Positions 25,745 to 35,927 of a stretch of 64,000 bases of DNA are shown one piece after another. The DNA comes from Paenibacillus andongensis (lineage in GTDB: Bacteria; Bacillota; Bacilli; Paenibacillales; NBRC-103111), in the NCBI RefSeq assembly GCF_025369935.1, contig NZ_CP104467.1, positions 3,541,001-3,605,000 of the forward strand, given 5' to 3'. Below the pieces are notes generated by a model. It saw nothing but the letters and a program-made list of their open reading frames with translations. It was not told where the DNA came from and ran no database searches. Position numbers and translations under genes: made by a program. How positions within the stretch are numbered: the first letter of the stretch is position 1; every line of letters starts with the position of its first letter.

Positions 25745-26905
25745 ATGAATATCCATGAGTATCAAGGCAAAGAAGTCCTGAGACAGTACGGAGTCAACGT
25801 TCCTAACGGAAAAGTTGCTTTTACCGTTGACGAAGCTGTTGAAGCAGCGAAAGAACTCGGAACATCCGTCGTTGTTGTAAAGGCGCAAATTCATGCCGGA
25901 GGTCGCGGGAAAGCAGGCGGCGTTAAGGTAGCCAAAAGCCTCGATGAAGTTCGTACATATGCTAGCGAAATTCTGGGTAAAGTTCTTGTCACTCACCAAA
26001 CAGGTCCTGAAGGCAAAGAAGTTAAACGTCTTTTGATCGAAGAAGGCTGTGACATTAAGAAAGAATATTATGTTGGTGTTGTTGTTGACCGTGCTACAGG
26101 CAGCGTCGTTTTGATGGCATCTGAAGAAGGCGGTACGGAGATTGAAGAGGTTGCTGAGCATTCTCCTGAGAAAATCTTCAAAGAAGTTGTGGATCCTGCG
26201 ATCGGTCTTCAAGCTTTCCAAGCACGCAGACTTGCTTATTCCATCAACATTCCTAACGAGCTTGTTAACAAAGCGGTTAAATTCATGCTTGCTCTTTATA
26301 AAGCATTTGTAGAGAAAGACGCTTCCATTGCCGAAATCAACCCATTGGTTGTTACTGGTTCTGGTGACGTTATGGCTCTTGATGCCAAATTGAATTTTGA
26401 TTCTAACGCTCTTTTCCGTCACAAAGATATCGTTGAACTTCGTGACCTTGAAGAAGAAGATGCGAAAGAAATTCAAGCTTCTAAATTTGACCTGAGCTAC
26501 ATTGCTCTTGATGGTAACATCGGTTGTATGGTTAACGGCGCAGGACTTGCGATGGCCACTATGGACATTATTAAGCACTACGGCGGAGACCCTGCTAACT
26601 TCCTAGACGTAGGGGGCGGTGCGACGAAAGAGAAAGTAACAGAAGCTTTCAAAATCATCTTGTCCGATGAACAAGTTAAAGGGATCTTCGTTAACATTTT
26701 CGGCGGCATCATGCGTTGTGATGTTATTGCTGAAGGTGTTGTAGCTGCTGCTAGAGAGCTTGGACTTTCTCGTCCGCTAGTTGTTCGTCTTGAAGGAACA
26801 AACGTTGAACTTGGCAAAAAGATTCTTAACGAATCCGGCCTGAACATTGTTGCTGCTGACTCCATGGCAGATGGCGCACAAAAAATCGTTGCATTAGTTA
26901 AATAA
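25745..26905 (+). CDS. sucC: Succinyl-CoA synthetase beta subunit
   Basis: A 386-residue ADP-forming subunit of the TCA-cycle enzyme that interconverts succinyl-CoA and succinate with substrate-level phosphorylation. The ATP-grasp domain starts [17 protein letters not shown] and has [14 protein letters not shown] for nucleotide binding. The C-terminal CoA-ligase domain contains [16 protein letters not shown]. Ribosome binding site TAGGAGG precedes the ATG. It forms an operon with sucD 50 bp downstream. A 313-codon open frame on the opposite strand is a shadow of this gene. Confidence 0.98.
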   Translation: MNIHEYQGKEVLRQYGVNVPNGKVAFTVDEAVEAAKELGTSVVVVKAQIHAGGRGKAGGVKVAKSLDEVRTYASEILGKVLVTHQTGPEGKEVKRLLIEEGCDIKKEYYVGVVVDRATGSVVLMASEEGGTEIEEVAEHSPEKIFKEVVDPAIGLQAFQARRLAYSINIPNELVNKAVKFMLALYKAFVEKDASIAEINPLVVTGSGDVMALDAKLNFDSNALFRHKDIVELRDLEEEDAKEIQASKFDLSYIALDGNIGCMVNGAGLAMATMDIIKHYGGDPANFLDVGGGATKEKVTEAFKIILSDEQVKGIFVNIFGGIMRCDVIAEGVVAAARELGLSRPLVVRLEGTNVELGKKILNESGLNIVAADSMADGAQKIVALVK

Positions 26906-26955
26906 TATTAAACCCGAGCGGTTTCAAATAATATAGGGGATGTGAACAAAAGATC

Positions 26956-27888
26956 ATGAGTATTTTGGTTAATAAACATACAAAAGTCATTACTCAAGGG
27001 ATTACCGGCGCTACGGGTTTGTTTCATACCAAAGGCGGTCTGGAATACGGCACACAAATGGTTGGTGGCGTAACCCCAGGTAAAGGCGGAACAAAAGTAG
27101 ATATCACATTGGAAAACGGTGAGCTAGTTCAGCTTCCAGTTTTCAACACGGTTATCGAAGCTAAAAATGCAACTGGTGCTACGGCATCCGTTATCTATGT
27201 ACCACCAGCTTTCGCTGCAGAGTCGATCATTGAAGCTATTGAAGCTGAGCTTGATCTCGTTATCTGTATCACAGAAGGTATTCCTGTTCTTGATATGGTT
27301 AACGTAAAACGTTACCTCGAAGGCAAGAAAACCGTTCTAATCGGACCAAACTGTCCGGGTGTAATCACACCGGGCGAGTGCAAAATTGGTATCATGCCGG
27401 GTTACATTCATACGCCAGGTCACGTAGGTGTAGTTTCCCGTTCCGGAACACTAACTTACGAAGCTGTTCACCAATTGACAACTCGTGGAATTGGACAATC
27501 CTCTGCAGTAGGTATCGGTGGAGACCCTGTTAAAGGTTCCGAGTTCATCGATATCCTCAAACGTTTTAACGAAGATCCAGACACGTATGCGGTTATCATG
27601 ATCGGTGAAATCGGCGGTACGGCTGAAGAAGAAGCAGCTGAGTGGGTTGCTGCTAACATGACGAAGCCTGTTGTAGGCTTTATCGGCGGTAAAACAGCAC
27701 CTCCAGGAAAACGTATGGGCCATGCTGGCGCTATTATTTCCGGTGGTAAAGGTACAGCTGCTGAGAAAGTTGCAACGATGGAAAGATGCGGTATCCGCGT
27801 AGCGGCTACACCATCCGAGATGGGTTCAACACTTGTAAGCGTGCTTGAAGAAAAAGGAATGTTGGATAAAGTCATTACAAAAAAATAG
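26956..27888 (+). CDS. sucD: Succinyl-CoA synthetase alpha subunit
   Basis: A 310-residue alpha subunit carrying the CoA-binding Rossmann domain ([20 protein letters not shown]) and the phosphorylated histidine in the C-terminal [18 protein letters not shown]. It works as a heterodimer or heterotetramer with SucC. The ribosome binding site is GGGGATGTG, 8 bp or so before the ATG. A terminator follows, ending the sucCD unit before dprA. Confidence 0.98.
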   Translation: MSILVNKHTKVITQGITGATGLFHTKGGLEYGTQMVGGVTPGKGGTKVDITLENGELVQLPVFNTVIEAKNATGATASVIYVPPAFAAESIIEAIEAELDLVICITEGIPVLDMVNVKRYLEGKKTVLIGPNCPGVITPGECKIGIMPGYIHTPGHVGVVSRSGTLTYEAVHQLTTRGIGQSSAVGIGGDPVKGSEFIDILKRFNEDPDTYAVIMIGEIGGTAEEEAAEWVAANMTKPVVGFIGGKTAPPGKRMGHAGAIISGGKGTAAEKVATMERCGIRVAATPSEMGSTLVSVLEEKGMLDKVITKK

Positions 27889-27911
27889 TTTTCTTCTAAA
27901 CGAAGGTAAGC

Positions 27912-27957
27912 AACCTTCCATCTCCCTGCTTCAGGGATTTGGGAGGTTTTTTGTTTT
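27912..27957 (+). terminator. Terminator after sucD
   Basis: Two-tier hairpin: AACCTTCC (27912-27919) pairs with GGGAGGTT (27941-27948), enclosing TCCCT/AGGGA; then TTTTTTGTTTTTC. Confidence 0.85.
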
Positions 27958-28005
27958 TCTTGGCTTTGCAACCATTTGTTATTCAAGAAAGGAGTGTATA
28001 TACTT

Positions 28006-29097
28006 ATGGATAATCGTTTTATTTTGTTTGGTCTTCACGAGCTCGAGGGAGTAGGTTGGAAAACCATACTTCAGCTCCTGAGCCGCTTTCCAGAACCTGA
28101 GGAGCTGTTTGAGCTTTCCGCTGCAGCAATTGCCTCCAGAGGTATACGAACTTCCATTGCTGAACAAATCGCCTCGCGGTTTACACCGACTTTTATTGAG
28201 CAAAAGATTCAGTTATATAAGAAGCAATCCATTCAAATTCTTACACTTTTGGATGAGGATTACCCTTCGATTCTTAAAGAAATTGCGCAGCCTCCTTGGG
28301 TGTTATATGTGAAAGGAAATGTATCTTTATTGAATGGGCGTCTCCTCGGTATGGTAGGAACACGTACCCCTACACTTTATGGGAAAAAGATTGCTGAGGA
28401 GTGGGCAGCTGCCCTTTCAAGAGCAGGATTCGGTATCGTGAGTGGATTAGCGAGAGGGATTGACAGCAAGGCCCATATTGGTGCATTGCAAGGTAAATCC
28501 AAAACAGTTGCTGTTCTTGGATGTGCGATTAATCAAATTTATCCGCGTGAGAATGCATTATTATATCGAAATATAGAACAAGAGGGTGTCATCTTATCTG
28601 AATATCCCATTGGCACGGGTATGAGGCCAGGTATGTTCCCGCAGAGGAATCGAATCATTGCAGGATTGTCATTAGGCGTTACGGTTGTAGAAGCAGCAGA
28701 AGATAGTGGATCACTGATTACAGTTGAATTTGCCGTGGATGAATCAAGAGATGTATTTGCCGTTCCCGGTCCTATTGACTCTAACCAAAGTAGTGGAGTC
28801 CACAAGCTTCTAAAGGATGGCGCTAAACTGGTTACCCGTGTTGACGAGATTGTAGAAGATTATAAACATATGTTAAGCGCGGAAGATCATGGTGCCATGA
28901 AGATGCCATTGCCGACATTTTCACTTACAGATGAGGAAGGCGAAATCGTTCGAAAGTTGTCGAATGAGCCGGTCTCAATTGATGCTCTGTTAGAGGACGG
29001 TCAATTTACGTTTGGACATTTGCATGCAGTTCTGTTATCTTTACTAATGAAAAAGGCGATTAAACAGCTTCCGGGTTCTACTTACATACTAGCATAG
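28006..29097 (+). CDS. dprA: DNA processing protein DprA (Smf)
   Basis: A 363-residue DprA, which protects incoming single-stranded DNA and loads RecA during transformation. Order: N-terminal helical SAM-like domain, Rossmann-fold core with GIVSGLARGIDSKAH, FPQRNRIIAGLS and VVEAAEDSGSLIT, and a C-terminal winged-helix (DPBB-like DML1) tail from about 300. ATG 28006 gives MDNRFILFGLHELEG; the ribosome binding site AAGGAG is 11-12 bp away, and an in-frame GTG at 27994 overlaps it. It precedes topA, the usual order. Confidence 0.95.
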   Translation: MDNRFILFGLHELEGVGWKTILQLLSRFPEPEELFELSAAAIASRGIRTSIAEQIASRFTPTFIEQKIQLYKKQSIQILTLLDEDYPSILKEIAQPPWVLYVKGNVSLLNGRLLGMVGTRTPTLYGKKIAEEWAAALSRAGFGIVSGLARGIDSKAHIGALQGKSKTVAVLGCAINQIYPRENALLYRNIEQEGVILSEYPIGTGMRPGMFPQRNRIIAGLSLGVTVVEAAEDSGSLITVEFAVDESRDVFAVPGPIDSNQSSGVHKLLKDGAKLVTRVDEIVEDYKHMLSAEDHGAMKMPLPTFSLTDEEGEIVRKLSNEPVSIDALLEDGQFTFGHLHAVLLSLLMKKAIKQLPGSTYILA

Positions 29098-29166
29098 GCT
29101 AATACGAAGCTTTTCTTCTCGCCAATAGACTTTACCTTGAAACCAAGAGGGGAGGAAGGACGATCC

Positions 29167-31269
29167 ATGGCGGATTCCTTAGTCATAGTTGAGTCACCAG
29201 CAAAAGCCAAAACCATTGGCAAATATTTGGGAAGTAAATTTATCGTAAAAGCCTCAATGGGTCATATTCGCGACCTTCCGAAAAGCCAAATTGGCGTAGA
29301 AGTGGATCGTAACTTTGAGCCTAAATACATAACAATCCGCGGTAAAGGTTCTATACTCAAAGAATTAAAAGATGCGAGTAAAAAAGTGAAAAAAATATAT
29401 CTGGCGGCGGATCCGGATCGTGAAGGTGAAGCTATTGCCTGGCACTTAGCTCATTATTTGGATGTAGGTTCCGAAGAACTCTGCCGTGTTGTATTTAATG
29501 AGATAACGAAGGATGCGGTAAAGGATGCATTCAAAACGCCGCGCCGAATTAATCAAGATCTCGTTAACGCACAGCAAGCACGGCGCATATTGGATCGACT
29601 CGTTGGTTATAAAATCAGTCCCTTACTTTGGAAAAAGGTAAAAAAAGGATTATCTGCAGGCCGTGTACAGTCGGTTGCGGTTAAATTAATTCAAGACAGA
29701 GAGAATGAGATCAAGGCCTTCGAACCTGAAGAGTATTGGTCAATTACCGTTGTTTTGGATGCTGGCAAAACCGTGTTCGAAGCGAAGTATCACAGCATTA
29801 ACGGTGAGAAGAAGGAACTGCATTCGCAAGAAGACGTCGATCTGATTTTAGCAGCGATGGGCAGTGATGCTTTTACTGTGAAAGAAGTGAAAGAGAAAGA
29901 GCGCCAGCGTAATCCTTCTCCTCCTTTCATTACTAGCTCTATGCAGCAGGAAGCGGCAAGGAAACTTAATTTCCGTGCATCAAAGACGATGTCAGTGGCA
30001 CAGCAATTATATGAAGGAATAGATTTAGGAAAAGAAGGTACGGTTGGTTTGATTACCTACATGCGTACCGATTCCACCCGTATTTCTCCGGTTGCCCAAG
30101 AAGAGGCTAAAGATTTTATTCTTAATAAATATGGTCCTGATTTCTACCCGGAGACACCTCGCCAGTACACGAAGAAAAATGCTAATGCGCAAGACGCGCA
30201 TGAAGGTATTCGACCTACATCTGTTCTGCGGGAACCTGATCAAATGAAGGCATTTCTCAGTAAAGATCAATATCGTCTGTACAAGCTGGTTTGGGATCGT
30301 TTTGTAGCGAGTCAAATGGCTTCAGCCGTTTTGGATACGATGACCATTGATTTAACAGCTGGAGAAACCGTGTTTAGAGCAAATGGGTCAAAGATGAAGT
30401 TTGCTGGATTTATGAAAGTTTATGTCGAGAGCAATGACGACGGGACGACAGAAGAGGATAAGTTGCTGCCGCCACTTTCTAAGGGTGATTCTTTGCAGAA
30501 GCAAAGCGTGGATCCGAAGCAGCACTTTACTCAACCGCCTCCAAGGTATACAGAAGCGCGTTTAGTTAGGGCGTTAGAGGAAATGGGCATTGGACGTCCG
30601 AGTACGTATGCACCGACACTGGAGACGATTCAGAAGCGTGGGTATGTTGCCATCGAAGAGAAGAAATTCGTGCCTACAGAGCTTGGTGAATTAGTTATTC
30701 AATTAATGCAGGAGTTTTTTCCTGAAATTCTAGATATCGAGTTCACGGCTCATATGGAAGAAGAGCTTGACTTCGTCGAAGAGGGGAAAGAGGACTGGGT
30801 TCGGGTTCTGGATACATTCTACTCATCCTTTGAAAAGCGGCTTATCTTCGCTGAAGAGGAAATGAAGGAAATCGAAATTCAAGATGAAATCTCGGATGAG
30901 ATTTGTGAGAAGTGTGGTAAACATCTTGTCTATAAAATGGGGCGTTTCGGTAAGTTTCTAGCGTGTTCTGGATTCCCTGAGTGCCGCAATACGAAACCGA
31001 TCATTAAAGATATTGGTGTTACATGTCCAACTTGTCATACAGGGAAAATTGTCGAACGCAGAAGCAAAAAGGGCCGAGTTTTCTATGGCTGTGATCAGTA
31101 TCCAACCTGTGACTTTGTCTCGTGGGATAAACCGGTCAATAAGCCATGTCCTGTTTGCAGCTCGATGATGATCGAGAAAAGAAGCAAAAACGGCGTAACT
31201 ATTCAATGTACCGCGTGTGATCATAAAGAAGAAGTTAGTGACGATAATTCAGATGATATGAAAGATTAG
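29167..31269 (+). CDS. topA: DNA topoisomerase I
   Basis: A 700-residue type IA topoisomerase that relaxes negative supercoils. The Toprim domain begins [18 protein letters not shown] and binds metal through DPDREGE (82-88 region). The active-site Tyr298 lies in [12 protein letters not shown]. Three C-terminal zinc fingers follow: CEKC...CSGFPEC, CPTC...CDQYPTC and CPVC...CTAC, the last one lacking the usual aromatic-rich middle. GGGGAGGAAGGA at 29149-29160 places the start at ATG 29167 rather than the upstream in-frame ATG at 29137. Confidence 0.97.
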   Translation: MADSLVIVESPAKAKTIGKYLGSKFIVKASMGHIRDLPKSQIGVEVDRNFEPKYITIRGKGSILKELKDASKKVKKIYLAADPDREGEAIAWHLAHYLDVGSEELCRVVFNEITKDAVKDAFKTPRRINQDLVNAQQARRILDRLVGYKISPLLWKKVKKGLSAGRVQSVAVKLIQDRENEIKAFEPEEYWSITVVLDAGKTVFEAKYHSINGEKKELHSQEDVDLILAAMGSDAFTVKEVKEKERQRNPSPPFITSSMQQEAARKLNFRASKTMSVAQQLYEGIDLGKEGTVGLITYMRTDSTRISPVAQEEAKDFILNKYGPDFYPETPRQYTKKNANAQDAHEGIRPTSVLREPDQMKAFLSKDQYRLYKLVWDRFVASQMASAVLDTMTIDLTAGETVFRANGSKMKFAGFMKVYVESNDDGTTEEDKLLPPLSKGDSLQKQSVDPKQHFTQPPPRYTEARLVRALEEMGIGRPSTYAPTLETIQKRGYVAIEEKKFVPTELGELVIQLMQEFFPEILDIEFTAHMEEELDFVEEGKEDWVRVLDTFYSSFEKRLIFAEEEMKEIEIQDEISDEICEKCGKHLVYKMGRFGKFLACSGFPECRNTKPIIKDIGVTCPTCHTGKIVERRSKKGRVFYGCDQYPTCDFVSWDKPVNKPCPVCSSMMIEKRSKNGVTIQCTACDHKEEVSDDNSDDMKD

Positions 31270-31281
31270 AGGTGTCCGATT

Positions 31282-32598
31282 TTGCCAGAATATCAAAGAG
31301 TAACAGTCATCGGTGCAGGATTGGCTGGAAGTGAAGCCGCCTGGCAAATTGCCCGTCAGGGTGTGCCTGTTACTTTATACGAAATGCGTAATGTCCGTAA
31401 AACCCCAGCCCATATAACTGATCAATTTGCTGAGCTAGTCTGTAGTAACTCTCTACGTTCGAATGGCCTTACCAACGCTGTTGGAGTACTGAAGGAAGAA
31501 ATGAGACGTATGGATTCACTCATTCTATCTTGTGCAGATGAGCATGCTGTACCAGCAGGAGGCGCGTTAGCTGTTGACCGCGATGGGTTCTCTCAAGCGG
31601 TTACAACAACACTTCGCAACCATCCGCTCATAGAAGTTCGCAATGAGGAAGTTCAAACCTTGCCTGAAGGCATTACAGTAGTTGCCTCAGGTCCATTAAC
31701 ATCTCCAGCACTTTCTGCAGGCCTCAAAGAGCTTATGGGTGAGGAGTACTTGTACTTTTATGATGCAGCAGCTCCGATTGTGGAGAAGGACTCCATTGAT
31801 ATGAATAAAGTGTACTTGGCTTCCCGTTATGACAAAGGAGAGGCTGCTTACCTTAACTGTCCTATGACAGAAGAAGAGTTCAATGTTTTCTATGAAGCTT
31901 TAATCACTGCTGAGGTTGCAGAGCTGAAGGAGTTCGAGAAAGAAATTTATTTCGAAGGCTGTATGCCCTTAGAAGTCATGGCGAAGCGCGGTAGACAAAC
32001 GGTACTGTTCGGACCAATGAAACCAGTCGGTTTAATAAATCCACACACAGGTAAGATGCCGCATGCTGTCGTTCAGCTCCGTCAAGATAATGCAGCGGGA
32101 ACTTTGTATAACTTAGTCGGTTTCCAAACCCATTTGAAATGGGGAGAGCAGAAACGGGTATTGTCCTTGATTCCAGGGTTAGAGCAAGCAGAGTTCGTAC
32201 GTTATGGTGTGATGCATCGTAACACGTTTATTAACTCTCCTAAGCTTCTTGAACCCACTTATCAATTTAAACGTCGTGAGAATCTGTTCTTTGCAGGTCA
32301 AATGACGGGTGTAGAAGGATATGTGGAATCTGCGGCTTCTGGTCTGATAGCAGGTATGAATGCGGGGCGTTTAGCTAAAGGGCAGTCTTGTTTGGTTGTA
32401 CCGGAGGAAACGACTTTAGGGAGTATGGCACATTATATCACGACAGCTGACTTCAAACATTTTCAGCCGATGAATGCTAATTTCGGTTTACTTCCACAGT
32501 TACCCGAAAGAATTCGCAATAAAAAAGAAAAATACGAGAAACTGGCTAATCGAGCTTTGGAAAGTATTCAGAATTTTAAGAAAACATATGCAGAGTAG
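31282..32598 (+). CDS. trmFO: Folate-dependent tRNA (m5U54) methyltransferase TrmFO
   Basis: A 438-residue flavoenzyme that uses methylene-tetrahydrofolate to form m5U54 in tRNA. The FAD-binding motif is [16 protein letters not shown] near the N terminus, and [17 protein letters not shown] contains one of the catalytic cysteines. It starts at TTG 31282 (GAGGTG ribosome binding site at 31269-31274, 7-bp spacing) with no ATG nearby. It follows topA by 12 bp. In B. subtilis the next gene is codV (xerC); here there is instead a 195-bp leader before hslV. Confidence 0.96.
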   Translation: MPEYQRVTVIGAGLAGSEAAWQIARQGVPVTLYEMRNVRKTPAHITDQFAELVCSNSLRSNGLTNAVGVLKEEMRRMDSLILSCADEHAVPAGGALAVDRDGFSQAVTTTLRNHPLIEVRNEEVQTLPEGITVVASGPLTSPALSAGLKELMGEEYLYFYDAAAPIVEKDSIDMNKVYLASRYDKGEAAYLNCPMTEEEFNVFYEALITAEVAELKEFEKEIYFEGCMPLEVMAKRGRQTVLFGPMKPVGLINPHTGKMPHAVVQLRQDNAAGTLYNLVGFQTHLKWGEQKRVLSLIPGLEQAEFVRYGVMHRNTFINSPKLLEPTYQFKRRENLFFAGQMTGVEGYVESAASGLIAGMNAGRLAKGQSCLVVPEETTLGSMAHYITTADFKHFQPMNANFGLLPQLPERIRNKKEKYEKLANRALESIQNFKKTYAE

Positions 32599-32605
32599 GT
32601 TGTAA

Positions 32606-32732
32606 TTGGACTATCGGCTATGTTACTATAATTATGTTTTGTAGCATTTTTCATTCGTTTCCTCATACATTTACCTCTAGATGCGGTCATTTCTCGAATT
32701 GACCTCGCTAGAGGTTTATCTCATTTATGAGA
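32606..32732 (+). promoter_or_regulatory. Putative hslV promoter followed by two hairpins
   Basis: TTGGAC (32606-32611) and TATAAT (32627-32632) are 15 bp apart, short for sigma-A. Downstream, ACCTCTAG/CTAGAGGT (32673-32680 with 32708-32715) encloses GGTCA/TGACC (32685-32689 with 32700-32704), and TCTCA/TGAGA (32719-32723 with 32728-32732) follows. The first hairpin has only a short T-tract, so it could be a trmFO terminator or an attenuator in the hslV leader. Confidence 0.45.
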
Positions 32733-32793
32733 CCGAAACCAACGCAAAGAGTGACTTTCATGGTGTATGATTCCATTTGAGAGGTGAGAAGAG

Positions 32794-33348
32794 ATGGATC
32801 CTAATCAAGCTACGTTTCATGCGACAACAATCTTTGCCATTCGTCATCAAGGTAAGGGAGCTATTGCCGGAGATGGGCAAGTGACATTTGGCAACAGTAT
32901 GATTATGAAAAGCACAGCCAAAAAAGTTCGGCGTTTACATAGAGGGAAAGTCATCGCTGGTTTTGCTGGTTCTGTTGCCGATGCGATTACACTTTTTGAG
33001 AAATTCGAAGGCAAGCTGGAGGAACACCACGGTAATTTGTCGCGTGCTGCGGTAGAGCTTACGAAGGATTGGCGTCAAGATCGCGTGCTGCGGAGGCTTG
33101 AAGCCATGATGATCGTTATGGATGCAACCGGTTTACTGCTGCTCTCAGGAAATGGTGAAGTTATTGAGCCTGATGACGGTATTTTGGCTATTGGGTCTGG
33201 TGGCAGTTTTGCATTAGCTGCAGGAAGAGCATTGCATCGTCATGCGTCGTCGCTAAGCGCTAAGGAAATAGCCCACGCTGCCTTAACAACTGCAGCTGAA
33301 ATATGCGTGTTTACAAATCATAATATTATTGTGGAAGAGATTGAATAG
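32794..33348 (+). CDS. hslV: ATP-dependent protease subunit HslV (ClpQ/CodW)
   Basis: A 184-residue proteasome-like peptidase that forms a dodecamer with the HslU ATPase. The N-terminal nucleophile fold is clear: [25 protein letters not shown], then [17 protein letters not shown] and [16 protein letters not shown]. In E. coli the nucleophile is the Thr right after the initiator Met; here the equivalent Thr of TTIFA comes after a 10-residue segment [11 protein letters not shown]. subtilis CodW has been described as using Ser2, which is Asp here. No alternative in-frame start is available. A ribosome binding site GAGAGGTGAG supports ATG 32794. Confidence 0.95.
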   Translation: MDPNQATFHATTIFAIRHQGKGAIAGDGQVTFGNSMIMKSTAKKVRRLHRGKVIAGFAGSVADAITLFEKFEGKLEEHHGNLSRAAVELTKDWRQDRVLRRLEAMMIVMDATGLLLLSGNGEVIEPDDGILAIGSGGSFALAAGRALHRHASSLSAKEIAHAALTTAAEICVFTNHNIIVEEIE

Positions 33349-33464
33349 TTTACGCTTACGATGTTAGTTTTGCTAAAGCAAAACTAAGCCAACGCTTACG
33401 ATGCAAGTTTTCCTACGGAAAACTCAGTTTACGCTTACGATGTTAGTTTTGCTAAAGCAAAACT
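33348..33464 (+). repeat. Three tandem ~40-bp hairpin repeats between hslV and hslU
   Basis: ACGCTTACGATG recurs at 33352, 33392 and 33431 (periods 40 and 39). Each is followed by a perfect 8-bp hairpin: AGTTTTGC-taaa-GCAAAACT (33366-33385), AGTTTTCC-tac-GGAAAACT (33406-33424) and AGTTTTGC-taaa-GCAAAACT (33445-33464). The middle copy changes the top base pair from G-C to C-G on both arms, so pairing is preserved. The last hairpin is followed by TTTT and then the hslU ribosome binding site AGGAGGG, 4 bases away. Confidence 0.95.
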
Positions 33465-33480
33465 TTTAGGAGGGTACAAA

Positions 33481-34878
33481 ATGGCAAACAGCTCCCTTAC
33501 ACCTAAACAAATTGTCCAAGAATTGGATCGATACATAGTAGGTCAGAAAAAAGCGAAAAAATCGGTTGCTATTGCTCTGCGAAACCGCTATCGGAGAAAC
33601 CTCGTGGATGAAGCGATGCGGGATGAAATTGTTCCAAAGAATATACTCATGATCGGGCCAACCGGCGTAGGAAAGACTGAAATTGCGCGCAGACTAGCTA
33701 AATTGGTAGGCGCACCATTTATTAAGATAGAGGCTACTAAATTCACGGAAGTTGGTTATGTTGGTCGTGATGTGGAGTCAATGGTACGTGATCTGATCGA
33801 AACTTCTGTACGCATGGTTAAGGCTGAGCGGATGGAGAAGGTCAAAGACCGTGCTGAGAAGCTCGCTAACGAGCGCCTTGTTACTTTGCTGGCACCAAGT
33901 CCGACGCGTGCCAAAACACAGCGTAATCCTCTTGAGATGCTGTTTGGTGGGCAAAACCAACCGGATCAAGAAGAAAGTGCGCCAGATCCTTCACTTGCCG
34001 CAAAAAGGGCTCAAATCGCTGAGCAATTGACTAATGGTAAATTAGAGAATGAAGTTGTTGAAATCGAGGTGGAAGACTCTTCACCATCGATGATGGATAT
34101 GCTGGCTGGCCAAGGCAATGAACAAGCTGGAATGAATATGCAGGAGATGTTCGGCAATCTACTCCCGAAAAAAATGAAGAAACGTAAGCTGCTTGTAAAA
34201 GAAGCTAGGAAAGTGTTAACGCAGGAAGAAGCGCAAAGATTGATTGACATGGATGAAGTGATCCAGGAATCTGTAAACCGCGCAGAACAATCCGGTATTA
34301 TTTTTATTGATGAGATCGATAAGATCGCAAGTAATAGCCGCGGCGGCAGCGGACCGGACATCTCTCGGGAAGGTGTTCAGCGAGACATTTTGCCGATTGT
34401 AGAAGGATCGACGGTCGTAACCAAATATGGGCCCGTAAAGACGGATTATGTCTTATTTATTGGTGCAGGTGCTTTTCATATAGCTAAGCCTTCTGATTTA
34501 ATCCCAGAGCTTCAGGGAAGGTTCCCGATTCGGGTAGAGCTAAGTAACTTAACCTTGGAAGACTTTGTTTCTATTTTAAAAGAACCCAAAAATGCATTAA
34601 CAAAACAATATACAGCGTTGTTGCAAACGGAAGGTATAACGGTTGAGTTTGCGGACGAAGCTATTTATGAAATTGCTCGTATTGCTGTTGAAGTTAATCA
34701 GAATACCGAGAATATCGGTGCCCGGCGATTACACACCATTTTAGAAAAATTGCTGGAGGATTTATCTTTTGAAGCACCAGAAATTACATTGGAGTCTATT
34801 GTCATTAATCCGGAATATGTTCGTGAGAAGCTCGGTGATATTGTACAAAACAGAGATTTAAGTCAATATATCTTATAA
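33481..34878 (+). CDS. hslU: ATP-dependent unfoldase HslU (ClpY/CodX)
   Basis: A 465-residue AAA+ ATPase that unfolds substrates and feeds them to HslV. Walker A is GPTGVGKT (59-66), Walker [13 protein letters not shown] near 275, and the sensor/arginine region GRFPIRVEL near 350. The I-domain (about 110-245), which is the substrate entry part, is present. The C-terminal end ...NRDLSQYIL is the tail that inserts into HslV. It is preceded by the hairpin array and followed by codY after 41 bp. Confidence 0.97.
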   Translation: MANSSLTPKQIVQELDRYIVGQKKAKKSVAIALRNRYRRNLVDEAMRDEIVPKNILMIGPTGVGKTEIARRLAKLVGAPFIKIEATKFTEVGYVGRDVESMVRDLIETSVRMVKAERMEKVKDRAEKLANERLVTLLAPSPTRAKTQRNPLEMLFGGQNQPDQEESAPDPSLAAKRAQIAEQLTNGKLENEVVEIEVEDSSPSMMDMLAGQGNEQAGMNMQEMFGNLLPKKMKKRKLLVKEARKVLTQEEAQRLIDMDEVIQESVNRAEQSGIIFIDEIDKIASNSRGGSGPDISREGVQRDILPIVEGSTVVTKYGPVKTDYVLFIGAGAFHIAKPSDLIPELQGRFPIRVELSNLTLEDFVSILKEPKNALTKQYTALLQTEGITVEFADEAIYEIARIAVEVNQNTENIGARRLHTILEKLLEDLSFEAPEITLESIVINPEYVREKLGDIVQNRDLSQYIL

Positions 34879-34919
34879 TAAAGAACTATCGCATGGTGAA
34901 GTAAGTAGGAGGCAGTTAA

Positions 34920-35705
34920 ATGAGTTTATTAAATAAAACAAGAAGGCTAAATCGCTTGCTGCAAAAAGAAGCTGGCAATGCAGTTAGCTTTATGGATATG
35001 GCCGAAGTGCTGCGTGATATTGTAATCGCGAATATCTACGTCGTTAGCCGCAAAGGCAAAATTCTTGGATATGCTGTAACGAATGATCCTGTTTCGCCCG
35101 AAATGAATCAGACCATTTTAATTGAACGCAGATTTCCAATGGAGTCTAACAATCTGCTCTTGAAGATTGAGGAAACAGCATCAACTGCAGAACCGGATAG
35201 TCCTTATTTCTATTACACGGAGCAAATGAAAGATATGTTTCCATACACGCATACGACCTTAGTACCAATTATTGGTGGTGGCTCTCGTTTGGGAACACTT
35301 ATTTTAAGTCGTAGCGAAGGGACTTTCATTGATGATGACTTAGTTCTGGCTGAATATGGATCAACAGTTATCGCAATGGAAATATTAAGAGAACGTGCCG
35401 AGGAAATAGAGGAAGAAGCTAGAAGTAAAGCGGTCGTTCAAGTTGCGATCGGTTCCTTATCTTTCAGTGAAATGGAAGCGGTGGAACATATTTTTGAAGA
35501 ATTAGACGGTAAGGAAGGACTTTTGGTAGCGAGCAAAATTGCCGATCGGGTAGGCATTACTCGTTCTGTTATTGTTAATGCACTTCGCAAACTGGAAAGT
35601 GCCGGAGTTATTGAAACTCGTTCGCTAGGTATGAAGGGCACTTATATCCGTATTTTGAATGAGCAATTAATACAAAGTATCGAGCAATTAAAAACAAAAC
35701 TATAG
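34920..35705 (+). CDS. codY: GTP- and branched-chain-amino-acid-sensing repressor CodY
   Basis: A 261-residue global regulator of stationary-phase, nutrient and virulence genes. The N-terminal GAF domain senses Ile/Val/Leu ([21 protein letters not shown]); the C-terminal winged helix-turn-helix is [27 protein letters not shown] 34920 follows TAGGAGG. It ends in a strong terminator; the fla/che operon starts 222 bp further on. In B. subtilis CodY represses motility genes, and a CodY-box-like palindrome is found in the next leader. Confidence 0.97.
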   Translation: MSLLNKTRRLNRLLQKEAGNAVSFMDMAEVLRDIVIANIYVVSRKGKILGYAVTNDPVSPEMNQTILIERRFPMESNNLLLKIEETASTAEPDSPYFYYTEQMKDMFPYTHTTLVPIIGGGSRLGTLILSRSEGTFIDDDLVLAEYGSTVIAMEILRERAEEIEEEARSKAVVQVAIGSLSFSEMEAVEHIFEELDGKEGLLVASKIADRVGITRSVIVNALRKLESAGVIETRSLGMKGTYIRILNEQLIQSIEQLKTKL

Positions 35706-35720
35706 ATTAACACATAAAAA

Positions 35721-35751
35721 AGCCCTGTCTTGTAAAAGATAGGGCTTTTTT
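35721..35751 (+). terminator. Terminator after codY
   Basis: An 11-bp stem (35721-35731 with 35736-35746, one G-U) with a 4-nt loop, preceded by A-rich DNA and followed by TTTTTT. The symmetrical A-run could make it bidirectional. Confidence 0.92.
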
Positions 35752-35792
35752 CTTATTGTAAGTTATCGTAATATCTTAGATGATAAGAAAGG

Positions 35793-35821
35793 TTACCGAA
35801 TGTTTTACATATTTCTACAAT
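35793..35821 (+). promoter_or_regulatory. Possible fla/che sigma-A promoter
   Basis: TTACCG (35793-35798) and TACAAT (35816-35821) are separated by 17 bp, about 107 bp before flgB. The -10 is good and the -35 is weak. A second TACAAT lies nearer flgB (about 35880). No convincing sigma-D TAAA-N15-GCCGATAT was found. Confidence 0.45.
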
Positions 35822-35835
35822 AAGGTCCATTTCAA

Positions 35836-35854
35836 ATTATTTTATGAAAATAAT
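35836..35854 (+). promoter_or_regulatory. CodY-box-like palindrome in the flgB leader
   Basis: ATTATTTT-ATG-AAAATAAT is a perfect 8-bp inverted repeat. Its centre (35838-35852) matches the CodY consensus AATTTTCWGAAAATT at 12 of 15 positions. It lies 15 bp downstream of the predicted -10 box, where a bound repressor would block transcription. Confidence 0.4.
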
Positions 35855-35927
35855 GTCGAAATAAGAAGGAATCGATAAATACAATGTTGAAGTATAAGTC
35901 GAATATTCTATTAACGGGGGTATCATA

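Noticed and set aside
25637..26578. 313-codon open frame on the minus strand
   Set aside because: It lies antisense to sucC, which is unmistakable; the translation is Phe/Asn-rich with no family features and no ribosome binding site was seen.
33401..33466. 21-codon frame [10 protein letters not shown]... across the last two hairpin repeats, ending just before the hslU ribosome binding site
   Set aside because: No ribosome binding site, and the codons are explained by the hairpin repeats. A leader peptide cannot be excluded but is not supported.
35860..35890. sigma-D promoter upstream of flgB (ATCGATAA-like -10)
   Set aside because: No TAAA at the required distance; the match is too weak to call.
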